A DNA stretch of 64,000 nt. Origin: an uncultured Collinsella sp. (GTDB lineage Bacteria; Actinomycetota; Coriobacteriia; Coriobacteriales; Coriobacteriaceae). The number at the start of each line of letters is the position of its first letter. Within the stretch, counting starts at the first letter, position 1. Positions 43,961 through 53,521 of the stretch are shown one piece after another. The stretch lies in the NCBI GenBank assembly GCA_900548265.1, contig URKG01000011.1, positions 6,181 to 70,180 of the forward strand. The letters are read 5' to 3'. The notes beneath the pieces were generated by a model. It worked only from the letters and a program-made list of their open reading frames with translations, was not told where the DNA came from and ran no database searches. A program made the position numbers and the translations under genes.

Positions 43961-44896
43961 GTGAACATTCTGGTTTTGTTGCCCGTCAACGATCGTCACC
44001 GCGCGATCCTCGAGTCGAGCGCTCCGGGCGAGGACTTTATCTACACGAGCTCCGACGCCGCCACGCGCGAGCAGGTCGCCGATGCCGACGTGATCTTGGG
44101 CAACATCGACCCTGGCATGCTCACGGCATGCGAGCATCTCCAGCTGTTGCAATTGCAGACCGCCGGCTATGACGACTACTTGGCCGCCGGCACCGTGCCA
44201 GCCGACGCTAAGCTTTCCTGCTCGGTGGGCGCCTACGGCCAGGCCGTAAGCGAGCATATGTTTGCCATGGTCCTTTCTATGATGAAGCGCCTGCCCGGCT
44301 ATCACGACTTGCAGCGCGAGCATCGCTGGGAGGATTTGGGGCCGGTCACCTCGCTCAAGAACGCCAATGTGCTGGTGCTAGGCGCGGGCGATATCGGCGG
44401 CCACTTCGCCACACTCTGCCGCAACATGGGCGCGCACGTCCGCGGCATCAAGCGCCATCCACTCGTCTACCCCATTGTGTTTGAGGACATGGACGGCATG
44501 GACGCCCTCCCCGAGCGCCTGGCCGAGGCTGACATCGTCACGTCCTTTATGCCCAGCACGCCCGAGACGCGCGGTCTGGCGAACGCCGAGTTCTTCGCCG
44601 CGATGAAACCGGGCGCCTTCTTTGCCAACGGCGGCCGCGGCGATCTTGTGGTTGCCGACGATTTGGTTGCCGCTCTGGAGTCGGGACATCTCGCCGGCGC
44701 CGCGGTCGACGTCACCGACCCCGAACCGCTGCCTGAGACAAGCCCACTGTGGAATGCGCCCAACATGCTCATCACGCCACACGTCTCCGGCTGGTTCCAC
44801 CTGGCAGCCACGCTCAACAATGTGGTCGACATCGCCGCGGAGAACCTGCGTCACCTGCAAGCCGGCGAAACTTTACGTTGTTGGATCGAACATTAG
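43961..44896 (+). CDS. D-isomer-specific 2-hydroxyacid dehydrogenase
   Basis: 311 residues from GTG 43961, placed by GGAGAGGACTGCTT. Rossmann loop VLVLGAGDIGGHFATLCRNM, then SFMPSTPETRGLANAEFFAA, the catalytic Arg in ANGGRGDLVV and the catalytic His in ITPHVSGW. Such enzymes interconvert 2-keto and D-2-hydroxy acids with NAD(P)H. The substrate is not predictable. The family A hairpin lies in its leader. Confidence 0.9.
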   Translation: MNILVLLPVNDRHRAILESSAPGEDFIYTSSDAATREQVADADVILGNIDPGMLTACEHLQLLQLQTAGYDDYLAAGTVPADAKLSCSVGAYGQAVSEHMFAMVLSMMKRLPGYHDLQREHRWEDLGPVTSLKNANVLVLGAGDIGGHFATLCRNMGAHVRGIKRHPLVYPIVFEDMDGMDALPERLAEADIVTSFMPSTPETRGLANAEFFAAMKPGAFFANGGRGDLVVADDLVAALESGHLAGAAVDVTDPEPLPETSPLWNAPNMLITPHVSGWFHLAATLNNVVDIAAENLRHLQAGETLRCWIEH

Positions 44897-44966
44897 GGTT
44901 CCGCCGTTCTAACGAACGGCGGACCGGTCGACGCTGCGCGCCGCCCAGAGCGACAATTTGTCATTC

Positions 44967-45008
44967 AAAAGGCAAGGCATGACCAGAAGGTCTATGCCTT
45001 GCCTTTTT
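44967..45008 (+). terminator. Rho-independent terminator after the 2-hydroxyacid dehydrogenase
   Basis: AAAAGGCAAGGCAT pairs with ATGCCTTGCCTTTTT around a small GACCAGAAGGTC sub-hairpin. Confidence 0.85.
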
Positions 45009-45100
45009 CATGCCAACTTGTTCGCTCTGGACATCGCTCGCTGACGCTTGCTCAACCTGCGGTGTCTCAACAATTCCGTCCAGCTGTTGGCATTGCGGCA

Positions 45101-45150
45101 TTTTCCCAGATAAAACCTGCCAAAATGAACCTGTCCCTTTTTGGTAGGTT
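45101..45150 (+). repeat. Dispersed CTGTCCC-type hairpin repeat, copy 5 (family A)
   Basis: TTTTCCCAGATAAAACCTGC, CAAAATGAACCTGTCCC, TTTTTGGTAGGTT. Confidence 0.8.
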
Positions 45151-45257
45151 TGGTGCAATGGGGTCAGGTTGGCTTGCGCCATACCGGTAGTTCTGTCTGC
45201 GACACTCTCGCCAAAGTGATATCAAACATACATCTAGCGTTTTCGACACTTCGCTTA

Positions 45258-45440
45258 TTAGAGCCAGTCCGTCTCCTCATCATAGCGGTCCGAATAGGCG
45301 CTACGCTTGAGTTCTTCATCGCTCGCTGGCCACGCGTTGGACACGTCGATTCCCGATTCATGGCAAGCGGTGGCGAACAGCTTCGACCCCTGATCGATTA
45401 GTTGAGACCTGCCCTCGGTCTTCTCGTCTTCGGCTTGCAT
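45258..45440 (-). CDS. Small acidic protein coupled to the M18 aminopeptidase gene
   Basis: 60 residues, hydrophilic, beginning MQAEDEKTEGRSQLIDQGSK and ending RYDEETDWL. The ATG follows the aminopeptidase TAA directly (TAAATG), and GGAG lies six bases before it, which argues for real, coupled translation. No domain recognised. The LIDQGSKLFATACHESGIDV stretch resembles an alpha-helical segment. It could still be a chance frame. Confidence 0.5.
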   Translation of the reverse strand: MQAEDEKTEGRSQLIDQGSKLFATACHESGIDVSNAWPASDEELKRSAYSDRYDEETDWL

Positions 45441-46826
45441 TTAGAGCTCCACGCTTTCGGCTCCATTGATATGGAGGTCGCGCTCGTAGAAGGCGGTGAG
45501 GGCGCGGATGGCGTACATCACGTCGCGCACGCCGCCGGTCTCGTAGCTCGAGTGCATGGCCAGCTGCGGCAGGCCCACGTCCACGGCATGCATGCTCGCC
45601 TGCATATTGGACAGATTGCCGAGCGTGGATCCGCCGGCCATATCGCTCTTGTTGGCGAAGGCCTGCGTGGGCACGTCGGCGTCATCGCAAATAGCTTGGA
45701 ACACCGCGCGGCTAAAGGCATCGGTACAATAGTGCTGGTTGGCGGCTTCCTTGATGACGATGCCGCCGTTGAGCACAACCTGGTTGCGCGCATCGCACTT
45801 CTCGGCGTGGTTGGGGTGCACGGCATGCGCGTTGTCGCAGCTCACGAGCATCGATGCGGCAAGGGCGCGATGATACGACTCGTCGTCAAAGCCCAGCGAT
45901 CCGTTAGTGCGGCGCAATGCATCGGCCAAGAACGTTGACATGGCGCCCTGTTTGGTCTCGGAACCAACCTCCTCGTTATCAAAACAGCAGAAGACCGAGA
46001 CGTCGCGCGCGTTCTCGGCGCCCAAAAATGCCTGTAGCGAGGTGTAGGCGCAGGCCAGGTCGTCAAGCTTGGGTGTCGAGATAAACTCGTCGGCCCAGCC
46101 CCAAATACGCGCATCCTGACGATTGACCAGGAACAGATCGCGGCCCAAAATTTGCTCGGGCTCAACGTCCAGCTCGTCGGCGATCAGGGCGTCAAAGTCG
46201 CCCTGTTTAAGGTCACCAGCGCTGATGAGCGGGCACAGGTCAACGGCGCGATTGGGAGCAAAGCTCTCGTTAACGCCGCGGTTCATGTGGATGGCAAGGC
46301 TCGGAATAATGGCAACCTCGCGCTCGGTGGCAAGCAGGCGGCTCTCAATACGGTCGCCCTCGCGCACCAGCACGCGGCCCGCGAGTGCCAGCGGGCGATC
46401 GAACCAGGTGTAGTCGATCATGCCGCCGTAGGCCTCGGTGTTCAGGCGCAGCGTCTCGCCCGCGCCGTCAAGCTCAGGCACGGCCTTGACCTTAAACGTC
46501 GGCGAATCGCTGTGCGACGCCGTGAGCTGAAAATGATAGTCACCGGCAACGCCGTCCTCGCCCCACGTCGCGGCCAGGTCCTCGCCCACCTTAAAGGCAA
46601 CAACGCTCGAGGTGTTGCGCTGCGTGTAATAACGCCCGCCCGGCTCGATGTCCCACGCCGCGTTCTCGGGCAGGTAGGTAAAGCCCGCCTCGTCGAGCTC
46701 GGCCATAATAGTCGCCGCCGTATGGAACATGCTGGGGCACGCCTCGATAAAGTCGATAAGGTCGTTGGCGGCCTCGATATCGTCGGCCGTCACATGCGCG
46801 CGCTCGGGCGTTTCCTGATCCGTCAT
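45441..46826 (-). CDS. M18 family aminopeptidase
   Basis: 461 residues from ATG 46826 (AAAGGGGAGAGC upstream); the longer open frame has no ribosome site. Metal-site motifs include LTASHSDSPTFKVK at the N-terminal lobe, CCFDNEEVGSETKQGA in the middle and the C-terminal PQLAMHSSYETGGVRDVMYA. Members of this family (aspartyl aminopeptidases) remove N-terminal acidic residues from peptides in the cytoplasm. Length is normal. A 60-residue gene follows without a gap. Confidence 0.93.
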   Translation of the reverse strand: MTDQETPERAHVTADDIEAANDLIDFIEACPSMFHTAATIMAELDEAGFTYLPENAAWDIEPGGRYYTQRNTSSVVAFKVGEDLAATWGEDGVAGDYHFQLTASHSDSPTFKVKAVPELDGAGETLRLNTEAYGGMIDYTWFDRPLALAGRVLVREGDRIESRLLATEREVAIIPSLAIHMNRGVNESFAPNRAVDLCPLISAGDLKQGDFDALIADELDVEPEQILGRDLFLVNRQDARIWGWADEFISTPKLDDLACAYTSLQAFLGAENARDVSVFCCFDNEEVGSETKQGAMSTFLADALRRTNGSLGFDDESYHRALAASMLVSCDNAHAVHPNHAEKCDARNQVVLNGGIVIKEAANQHYCTDAFSRAVFQAICDDADVPTQAFANKSDMAGGSTLGNLSNMQASMHAVDVGLPQLAMHSSYETGGVRDVMYAIRALTAFYERDLHINGAESVEL

Positions 46827-46987
46827 GCTCTCCCCTTTCGCTGGGTTGATGGTCCCCTCCAGCATACCCCGCCACGCCAGTGCCGCACTCTTCATTCCGT
46901 GCTTAATTCCGCGCCACTCACCAAGTTGAGCCATCATGCCCGTGCACCTTTTGCGACAATTACGCTAACAGGACGAGAGGAGTCGTC

Positions 46988-48073
46988 ATGAAGCCACGTA
47001 ACATTGCCATCGCCTGCGGTGTCGCGGGAGTCGCCGTCGGCCTTGCCGCTGCCACCGGTATCGTTTATCACAAGCAAATCAAGTCCGCCGCGTCGCTCAA
47101 ACGCTTGACCGGCTACGCGGATGGCTATGACCTGTACGCAATCGACATCGCCTACGACTACGATCTTGATCGCATCATCGCCGCTGGCGTGCGCGACGAC
47201 CAGGCCTACATCGATGCCGTGGTGGCGCAGGTGCTGCCCGGTGTGCCGGTACATGTCCAGGCGCCCCAGTTTGCCTGCAGCGCTTTTGTCGCCGTAGATG
47301 CCGAAGGCCGCGTGCGCACCGGTCGCAATTACGACTTTAAGGACGACACCTCGGCGCTGCTGGTGCGCAATCACCCACGTGGCGGCTATGCCTCCATCGG
47401 GTTTGCCGCCCTTAACAACCTGGGCGATAACACTCCGCTTGACTCCGTCGCCGGACGTGCCGCCGCACTCATGGGCCCGTTTGCCCAGCTCGACGGTGTT
47501 AACGAATGCGGCGTGTCCATTGCCGTACTCACTCTGGATTCCAAGCCCTGTGACCAGGACGCGCAACGCCCCGTCATCAATACCTCACTCGCCATCCGTC
47601 TGGTGCTCGACCGTGCCGCCACCACGCAAGAAGCTGTCGACCTGCTTTCCGCCTACGACATGCACGCCATGGCAGGACGCGATTACCACTTCTTTATCAA
47701 CGACGCCGCCGGTGACGCGCGCGTAGTAGAGTGGGATCCGCGCGATCCGGACCGTGCTTTCAAAGCGACCCCTGTTCGCCAGGTCACGAACTTCTACGCC
47801 TGCTATGGCGACGAAGTGCTGCCCAACCAAAAGAATGGCGAGCTGGGCCATGGTAAAGAGCGCGCCGTCGCAATCGCCGATGTCCTTGACGCCCATGTCG
47901 GCGCCCAAGACGAGGCAGTCGCTTGGAAGGCCCTACGCGCTGCGGCGCAAAAGCCCAATCCGGAAGACATCACCAGCAACACGCAGTGGTCGGTCGTCTT
48001 TGACAATACCGAGCCCGCTGCCGCCATCACGCTGCGCCGCCACTGGGGCAACGTCGATGCCTTCGCACTGTAA
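46988..48073 (+). CDS. Membrane-anchored linear amide C-N hydrolase (Ntn, choloylglycine/C45-like)
   Basis: 361 residues. An N-terminal hydrophobic anchor (about 6-27) and ~70 residues precede the nucleophile Cys97 in QFACSAFVAVDAEGRVRTGR. NYDFKDDTSALLVRNHP and LDGVNECGVSIAVLTLDS match the conserved Ntn-hydrolase core. Bile salt hydrolases start at Cys2, whereas here the Cys is internal, so either a propeptide is cleaved off or the protein works as an anchored pro-form. It may act on N-acyl amino acids or bile acid amides, but specificity cannot be read. ATG at 46988 follows GAGAGGAGTCGTC. Confidence 0.85.
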   Translation: MKPRNIAIACGVAGVAVGLAAATGIVYHKQIKSAASLKRLTGYADGYDLYAIDIAYDYDLDRIIAAGVRDDQAYIDAVVAQVLPGVPVHVQAPQFACSAFVAVDAEGRVRTGRNYDFKDDTSALLVRNHPRGGYASIGFAALNNLGDNTPLDSVAGRAAALMGPFAQLDGVNECGVSIAVLTLDSKPCDQDAQRPVINTSLAIRLVLDRAATTQEAVDLLSAYDMHAMAGRDYHFFINDAAGDARVVEWDPRDPDRAFKATPVRQVTNFYACYGDEVLPNQKNGELGHGKERAVAIADVLDAHVGAQDEAVAWKALRAAAQKPNPEDITSNTQWSVVFDNTEPAAAITLRRHWGNVDAFAL

Positions 48074-48139
48074 GGAGCCAGGCCCGTCGACCTTACGTTC
48101 CCTGACGTTGCTTACATTTCCATACGCTTGAGCTAACAC

Positions 48140-48175
48140 GTTTTACCCCCGTATCAACAGTGTGCGGGGGTAAAC
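48140..48175. promoter_or_regulatory. Inverted repeat upstream of phosphofructokinase
   Basis: TTTACCCCCG (48142-48151) and CGGGGGTAAA (48165-48174) are perfect 10-bp arms 38 bp before the pfk start. TATAAC (48189-48194) follows about 15 bp later, so the dyad covers the -35 area of a likely promoter. It could be an operator or a weak terminator of the preceding gene. Confidence 0.45.
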
Positions 48176-48212
48176 TTATGCGCATGTTATAACTTGCCCG
48201 GAAGGATTCATC

Positions 48213-49292
48213 ATGCTCAGGATCGGTCTTCTTACCAGTGGCGGCGACTGCCAGGCGCTCAACGCCACCATGCGCGGCATCGTCAAAACGCTTATGACCA
48301 ATAGCGAAGAACCTATCGAGATCTATGGTTTTGAGGACGGCTACCAGGGCCTTATCTACAGCAGGTTCCGCGTCATGTCGCCCGCCGATTTTAGCGGCAT
48401 CCTCACCCGCGGCGGCACCATCCTGGGCACGAGCCGCACGCCGTTCAAGCGTCTGGATATTCCCGAGGCCGATGGCGTCGAGAAGGTACCCGCAATGGTC
48501 CACACCTATCATAAGCTGCAGCTCGACTGCCTGTTTATGCTGGGCGGCAACGGCTCCACCAAGACCGCCAACCGCCTGCGCGAAGAGGGCCTCAACGTTA
48601 TCGCCCTGCCCAAGACCATCGATAACGACACCTGGGGCACCGAGCTGACGTTTGGCTTTACGAGCGCCATCGACGTCGCCACCAAGTGCATCGACGACAT
48701 CCACACCACCGCTTCGAGCCATGGGCGCGTGTTCGTTATCGAGATCATGGGCCACAAGGTTGGCTGGATTCCACTGTACGCCGGCGTCGCGGGCGGCGCG
48801 GATGTCATCCTGATTCCCGAGATCCCCTACGACATGGATAACGTCATCAAGACCATCGAGCATCGCATGGAAACCGGCAGCCGCTTTACCATCGTGGCCG
48901 TCGCCGAGGGCGCCATCTCCAAGGAGGACGCGGCGCTGTCCAAGAAGGAGTACAAGAAGAAGCTCGCCGAGCGTACGAGCCCCTCGATTGTCTACGACAT
49001 CGCCAAGGAGATCGAAGCCAAGACTGGTCGCGAGACCCGTGTCGCCATCCCCGGCCACACGCAGCGCGGCGGCCAGCCCGACGCCCAGGACCGCATCTTT
49101 GCGACCCAGTGCGGCGTCGAGGCGGCACTCGGCTGCCTACGCGGCGAGTTTGGCTACATGATCGCCCTGCGTGACGGCAAGATGTGCCACATGCCGCTCG
49201 AGGAAGTCGCCGGCAAGCTCAAGTATGTCGACCCCCAGAGTGATCTGGTGCGCGAGGCCAAGGCGTTGGGCATCAGCTTCGGCGACGAATAG
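48213..49292 (+). CDS. 6-Phosphofructokinase, group III-like
   Basis: 359 residues. LLTSGGDCQALNATMRGIVK opens the protein, then LGGNGSTKTANRL (N113, G114) and LPKTIDNDTWG (K134), and the substrate loop IEIMGHKVGWIPLYAG. It phosphorylates fructose 6-phosphate in glycolysis. The Gly after the Asn points to ATP, while Lys in PKTIDND is seen in PPi-dependent and mixed groups; Streptomyces enzymes with Gly/Lys use ATP. Asn113 replaces the Asp of the usual GGDGS. ATG at 48213 has GGAAGGATTCATC. Confidence 0.92.
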   Translation: MLRIGLLTSGGDCQALNATMRGIVKTLMTNSEEPIEIYGFEDGYQGLIYSRFRVMSPADFSGILTRGGTILGTSRTPFKRLDIPEADGVEKVPAMVHTYHKLQLDCLFMLGGNGSTKTANRLREEGLNVIALPKTIDNDTWGTELTFGFTSAIDVATKCIDDIHTTASSHGRVFVIEIMGHKVGWIPLYAGVAGGADVILIPEIPYDMDNVIKTIEHRMETGSRFTIVAVAEGAISKEDAALSKKEYKKKLAERTSPSIVYDIAKEIEAKTGRETRVAIPGHTQRGGQPDAQDRIFATQCGVEAALGCLRGEFGYMIALRDGKMCHMPLEEVAGKLKYVDPQSDLVREAKALGISFGDE

Positions 49293-49315
49293 CCTCGGCT
49301 GGAACTGCTCTCATC

Positions 49316-49436
49316 GGAGGCCCCAGGGCTTACCTCCCAAATCGTCCTCGGACATGTCAGGATCCCGCCGTGCGCTTCGCGCGGCGGGATCCTTCCGTCC
49401 TGCGGAAAGATTTGGGAGGTAAGCCCTGGGGCCTCC
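49316..49436. repeat. Nested palindrome with perfect 28-bp outer arms
   Basis: The outer arms start GGAGGCCCCAGGGCTTACCT (49316-49343) and are repeated inverted at 49409-49436 without mismatch. Inside lies AGGATCCCGCCG...CGGCGGGATCCT, itself a hairpin. It begins 24 bp after the pfk stop. It is far larger than a terminator and has no T-run. Confidence 0.8.
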
Positions 49437-49479
49437 TGCGGTAACTAAGGAGGCCATGGCTATTCGTCTTCTTGCTGCG

Positions 49480-49725
49480 GGTGCCTGGGGTAGGATGCGG
49501 CGTGCATTTTTGGGAGTATTCAGCAGCCGAGGGTGCCTGCATACTGGATTTTGGGCGAAAGGCAGGCACCATGAGCCGCATCCTGTAAAAAAACGAGCGG
49601 CTCTAGAGGCGTTGGGACTCAGAATCGGGGCTTTCAGCGCGGTTTTGTGCACCCGCCCCCGCGCCCGCGGACCCCGGGACGCTGAATACTCCGGAATTTG
49701 CACGGCGCCCCCTGGGGTACCTGTG
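49480..49725. repeat. Imperfect inverted repeats in the pfk downstream region
   Basis: GCTGAATACTCC appears on the minus strand at 49513-49524 and on the plus strand at 49681-49692. The ~30 bp beyond each copy are also alike (TGCACG followed by CGC, and CCTG-like ends). Between them lie two nested hairpins: AGGATGCGGC/GCCGCATCCT (49492, 49575) and GGTGCCTGC/GCAGGCACC. No gene is credible here; the region runs from 49293 to 49833 as a repeat-dense intergenic stretch. Confidence 0.6.
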
Positions 49726-49833
49726 GGCAAAAAGCAACCGCCCCGTCAAAGTATGCATTTGGCGGAGCGGTTTATGCAAAAATACTGCTGCGGGCGCGTC
49801 GGCAGCTCGCTAGAACTTGAATCCCAGGACAGG

Positions 49834-52599
49834 TTACTCGGCGCTCTTGAGGGCGCCGACCATGTCGATCTTGTTGAGGGTACGATTGGTGGCGAGGTTG
49901 ACGATAAACGTAAAGCCAAAGGCCAGCAGCACGGCGAGCACGTAGCTCAGTGGCTCGACCTCGACGTCAAAGTACAGCGACGGCATCTGCAAAATGTAGG
50001 TAAAGCTCTCGGCCAGCAAGCCGCCCAGCGGCACGCCCAGCGCAGCGCCGATCGCCGTGAGGATCAACGTCTCCTTGTTGACGTAGTGGTGCACCTCGCC
50101 ACGGCGGAAGCCCAGCACCTTGATGGTCGCCAGCTCGCGCTCGCGCTCGGAGATATTCGTGTTGGACAGCGTAAACACCACCACAAACGATAGGCACGCC
50201 GCCATAAAGGTCACGAGCACCACGACGGAATTGATGATAGTGAAGTTCGCCTCGAAGTTCTGCCAATGTTCAGCCGTGCTCGAGATGGTGAGCCAACCGT
50301 CGCTCTTAAGCTTCTTGCTAAACGCAATCTGATCGGCCGACGAGCCCTTAAGCAGCACAAAGACGCCGTTAAGGCGCGCGCTTCGACCGAACGCGCGCTC
50401 ATAGGTGCCCTGCGTCATGTAAAGCGTGTTGCCCAGATAGTTGAGCGAAATGTCGCTGACTTTGACCTTGGCTACGTTGAGCGACGAATCCTGGACGTGT
50501 GCCGTATCGCCCGGTTGAATCCCCAGTACCAGCTGTGAACTCTTGCTCAGATACACATCTCCGTCGCGCAAAGATAGAGGCTCTTTGGACTCATCCTCGA
50601 GACGCACGTAGTCGTCCAGGTCGTTCGTGCGGTCATCGGGCACCACGATCAGCTGCACGGTCTCGCTCTTGCCGCCAAATGTAAAGGTGACGTTGTCGGT
50701 CATAATCGGCAGCGTCGAAGTCACGGTCACGTCGGAATCCTTGGCTGCGCTTCGCTCGTCGAGCGCCGCGCACGTCTGCGAAAAATCGTCGGGATTGGCA
50801 ACCGCCAGCAGGTCATAGCGCGTGATATGCCCGTACTGCTTGGGCGAAAGCGCGACCGACGTATCACGAATGCCCATGCCGCAAATCACAAGCGCCGTAC
50901 AGCCCGCGATGCCAAAGATGGTCATAAAGGCGCGCTTTTTGTAGCGGAACAGGTTACGTGCTGCCACCTTGTTCAAAAAGCCCATGCGGCGCCAGATAAA
51001 GCCGATGCGCTCGAGCAAGATACGCGAGCCGGCGCGCGGGGCCTTGGGGCGCATGAGCGAGGCTGGGGTCTCGGCCATCTCGTGGCGGCAGGCAATAATC
51101 GTGGCGCCCACCACGCCCACGGCAAACAGCGCCACCGACACGAGCGACGACACGATATCGTACGAAAGCAGCATCTGGGGCAGCGAGTACATGTCGTCGA
51201 ACACCGTAAACAGGAACAGCGGCAGGCCCACAAATCCGATGATATTGCCGAGCACGCCGCCGATCAGGCACGCCCACAGCGCATAGTCCACGTATTTGGA
51301 CAGGATGCGCTCGCGCGAGTAGCCGAGCGCCTTGTACAGGCCAATGAGCGTGCGCTCCTCCTCGACCATACGCGTGGCGGTAGTGAGGCTGATGAGCACG
51401 GCGACGATAAAGAAGATGAAAGGGAACACCGTGGCGATGGCTTCAATTGACGAGCTATCGCTCTCCACGCTCGAGTAACTTGCGATATTGCCGCGGTCCT
51501 GGATGTACCAGGTGCATTCGCCCAGGTCAGAGAGCTCGGCGCGGGCATCGGCAAACTGCTGGTCGGCGGCGGCGCGACGCTGGTCCAGGTCGGCCTGCGC
51601 TTGCACGCGCTCCTCACTGCCCTCTGCCATGCGGTTGATGTTGCCCTGTTCAATCCCAAAGAGCATATTCGCCTGGCGCTCAGCCGCATCTAAGCTTGCC
51701 GGCGTGTCGACTGTCAGCTCCTTAGCGCGCGCCTTCTCACGCTCCTCGCGGATCTTCTCGATATTGTCCTTGACCTTGTTGATCTTTGCCGCGTAGGCAT
51801 CGGAATAGGAGTTGAGGCTCTTGGCTCCCTCGACGATCACGTGGACCGCGGAGTAGGAAGAAGATGTCGCGGCGTCCTCGCTCACATAGAACTTATAGTC
51901 CGCCGCCGAAGCAGCGCGAAAGGCGTTGACTGTCGAGTCGGAGCTCACATCAGTGGGATCGAGGACCTCGGCCGTAATGGTGTAATCGCCCGCGGCAAAC
52001 TGATCCTTGGCGCTTTGGTTCGATGAACTTGCGTCATTGGCGGCAAAACTCACTGTATCGCCGAGCTTTTTGCCCGAAGCCTTCAGGAACTTCGAAGTCA
52101 CCGCGACCTCATCGGCGCTCTCGGGCAAATCGCCGTTCACGAGCACCGGCTGATCGATGTTCTCCTTGGAGAGACTTTGCACGACCACTCGCTCGCGCGT
52201 TGTGCCCACGGCGGTGTAGGCGGTCTCGGTGTAGATACCCTCAGCCGTCTCGACGCCGTCGACCTCTTGGATAGCCGCAAGATCGTCGCGTGTAAGGCCA
52301 TAGGTCGACTGCACGTTAATGTCATAGACATTCTGCTGGTCAAAATACGCGTCGACCGAATCGCACAGATCCTCGCAGCCCGCCTTAAGGCCGCACATCA
52401 CACTCACGCCGAGAGCGGTGATAACCACGATGGACAAAAAGCGCTTAAGACTGCCCCGAATCGTGCGGTAGATGCCACGGCGAAAAACCGTCGGCACCAT
52501 ATCGTTTGAGCTTTGGGCAGTGCGGTAGGTCGTAAAATCCTGCTCGCGCTCCGTGTTCCGCGCGTCGCGGCGTTGGCTGTTTTGGCGGTCCTGATCCAT
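49834..52599 (-). CDS. FtsX-type ABC transporter permease
   Basis: 921 residues from ATG 52599; a GTG at 52611 inside the preceding gene is an alternative. One membrane segment near residue 55 (FLSIVVITALGVSVMCGLKA), a large extracytoplasmic region with a coiled coil (about 280-350), then three or four membrane segments (about 385-510). A second outside domain and a final set of three segments follow. FtsX/MacB-fold cores appear twice (ARNLFRYKKRAFMTIFGIAG and SERERELATIKVLGFRRGEV). With the ATPase upstream it forms a MacB-like pair used for export or lipoprotein/peptide handling; the substrate is unknown. Confidence 0.88.
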   Translation of the reverse strand: MDQDRQNSQRRDARNTEREQDFTTYRTAQSSNDMVPTVFRRGIYRTIRGSLKRFLSIVVITALGVSVMCGLKAGCEDLCDSVDAYFDQQNVYDINVQSTYGLTRDDLAAIQEVDGVETAEGIYTETAYTAVGTTRERVVVQSLSKENIDQPVLVNGDLPESADEVAVTSKFLKASGKKLGDTVSFAANDASSSNQSAKDQFAAGDYTITAEVLDPTDVSSDSTVNAFRAASAADYKFYVSEDAATSSSYSAVHVIVEGAKSLNSYSDAYAAKINKVKDNIEKIREEREKARAKELTVDTPASLDAAERQANMLFGIEQGNINRMAEGSEERVQAQADLDQRRAAADQQFADARAELSDLGECTWYIQDRGNIASYSSVESDSSSIEAIATVFPFIFFIVAVLISLTTATRMVEEERTLIGLYKALGYSRERILSKYVDYALWACLIGGVLGNIIGFVGLPLFLFTVFDDMYSLPQMLLSYDIVSSLVSVALFAVGVVGATIIACRHEMAETPASLMRPKAPRAGSRILLERIGFIWRRMGFLNKVAARNLFRYKKRAFMTIFGIAGCTALVICGMGIRDTSVALSPKQYGHITRYDLLAVANPDDFSQTCAALDERSAAKDSDVTVTSTLPIMTDNVTFTFGGKSETVQLIVVPDDRTNDLDDYVRLEDESKEPLSLRDGDVYLSKSSQLVLGIQPGDTAHVQDSSLNVAKVKVSDISLNYLGNTLYMTQGTYERAFGRSARLNGVFVLLKGSSADQIAFSKKLKSDGWLTISSTAEHWQNFEANFTIINSVVVLVTFMAACLSFVVVFTLSNTNISERERELATIKVLGFRRGEVHHYVNKETLILTAIGAALGVPLGGLLAESFTYILQMPSLYFDVEVEPLSYVLAVLLAFGFTFIVNLATNRTLNKIDMVGALKSAE

Positions 52600-52604
52600 G
52601 GGCG

Positions 52605-53306
<702 letters not shown>

Positions 53307-53355
53307 CGATTGGTTCCCATCTGGTCGGATAACTCTCTAGTATTACCCATTTCCC

Positions 53356-53404
53356 ACCTACCAAAAAGGGACAGGTTTATTTTGGCGGGTTTTATATGGG
53401 GAAA
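53356..53404 (-). repeat. Dispersed CTGTCCC-type hairpin repeat, copy 6 (family A)
   Basis: On the minus strand TTTCCCCATATAAAACCCGC, CAAAATAAACCTGTCCC, TTTTTGGTAGG. It lies upstream of the ABC ATPase gene. Confidence 0.8.
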
Positions 53405-53507
53405 TGGAAGCTATAGATGAGACGCCGGGGAGGCAGAGAAATCATCGATTGGGTCAGGCCGACCGCCAAACACAACGCACGCATCTCAATCTGTCAGCCA
53501 AATCATT

Positions 53508-53521
53508 CGAACAGCTGTTCG
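53508..53521. promoter_or_regulatory. LexA (SOS) box upstream of the GyrI-like gene
   Basis: CGAACAGCTGTTCG is a perfect 14-bp palindrome and fits CGAACNNNNGTTCG, the LexA site of Gram-positive bacteria. It sits where the -35 of a TATGAT (53531-53536) would fall, 57 bp before the gene start. Confidence 0.7.

Larger units (their letters stand above)
44897..45257. other. 361-bp intergenic region without a recognised gene
   Basis: It holds a GC hairpin with no T-run (TCCGCCGTTC / GAACGGCGGA, 44901-44923), a strong terminator (44967) and a family A repeat (45101). Short open frames here run through the repeat and look spurious. Confidence 0.5.

Noticed and set aside
44961..45182. A 73-codon minus-strand frame between the dehydrogenase and the small acidic gene
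   Set aside because: Most of it is the translation of a terminator and a family A repeat.
49311..49730. A 139-codon minus-strand frame and a plus-strand partner downstream of pfk
   Set aside because: They run through the nested inverted repeats, have no ribosome site and no protein character.
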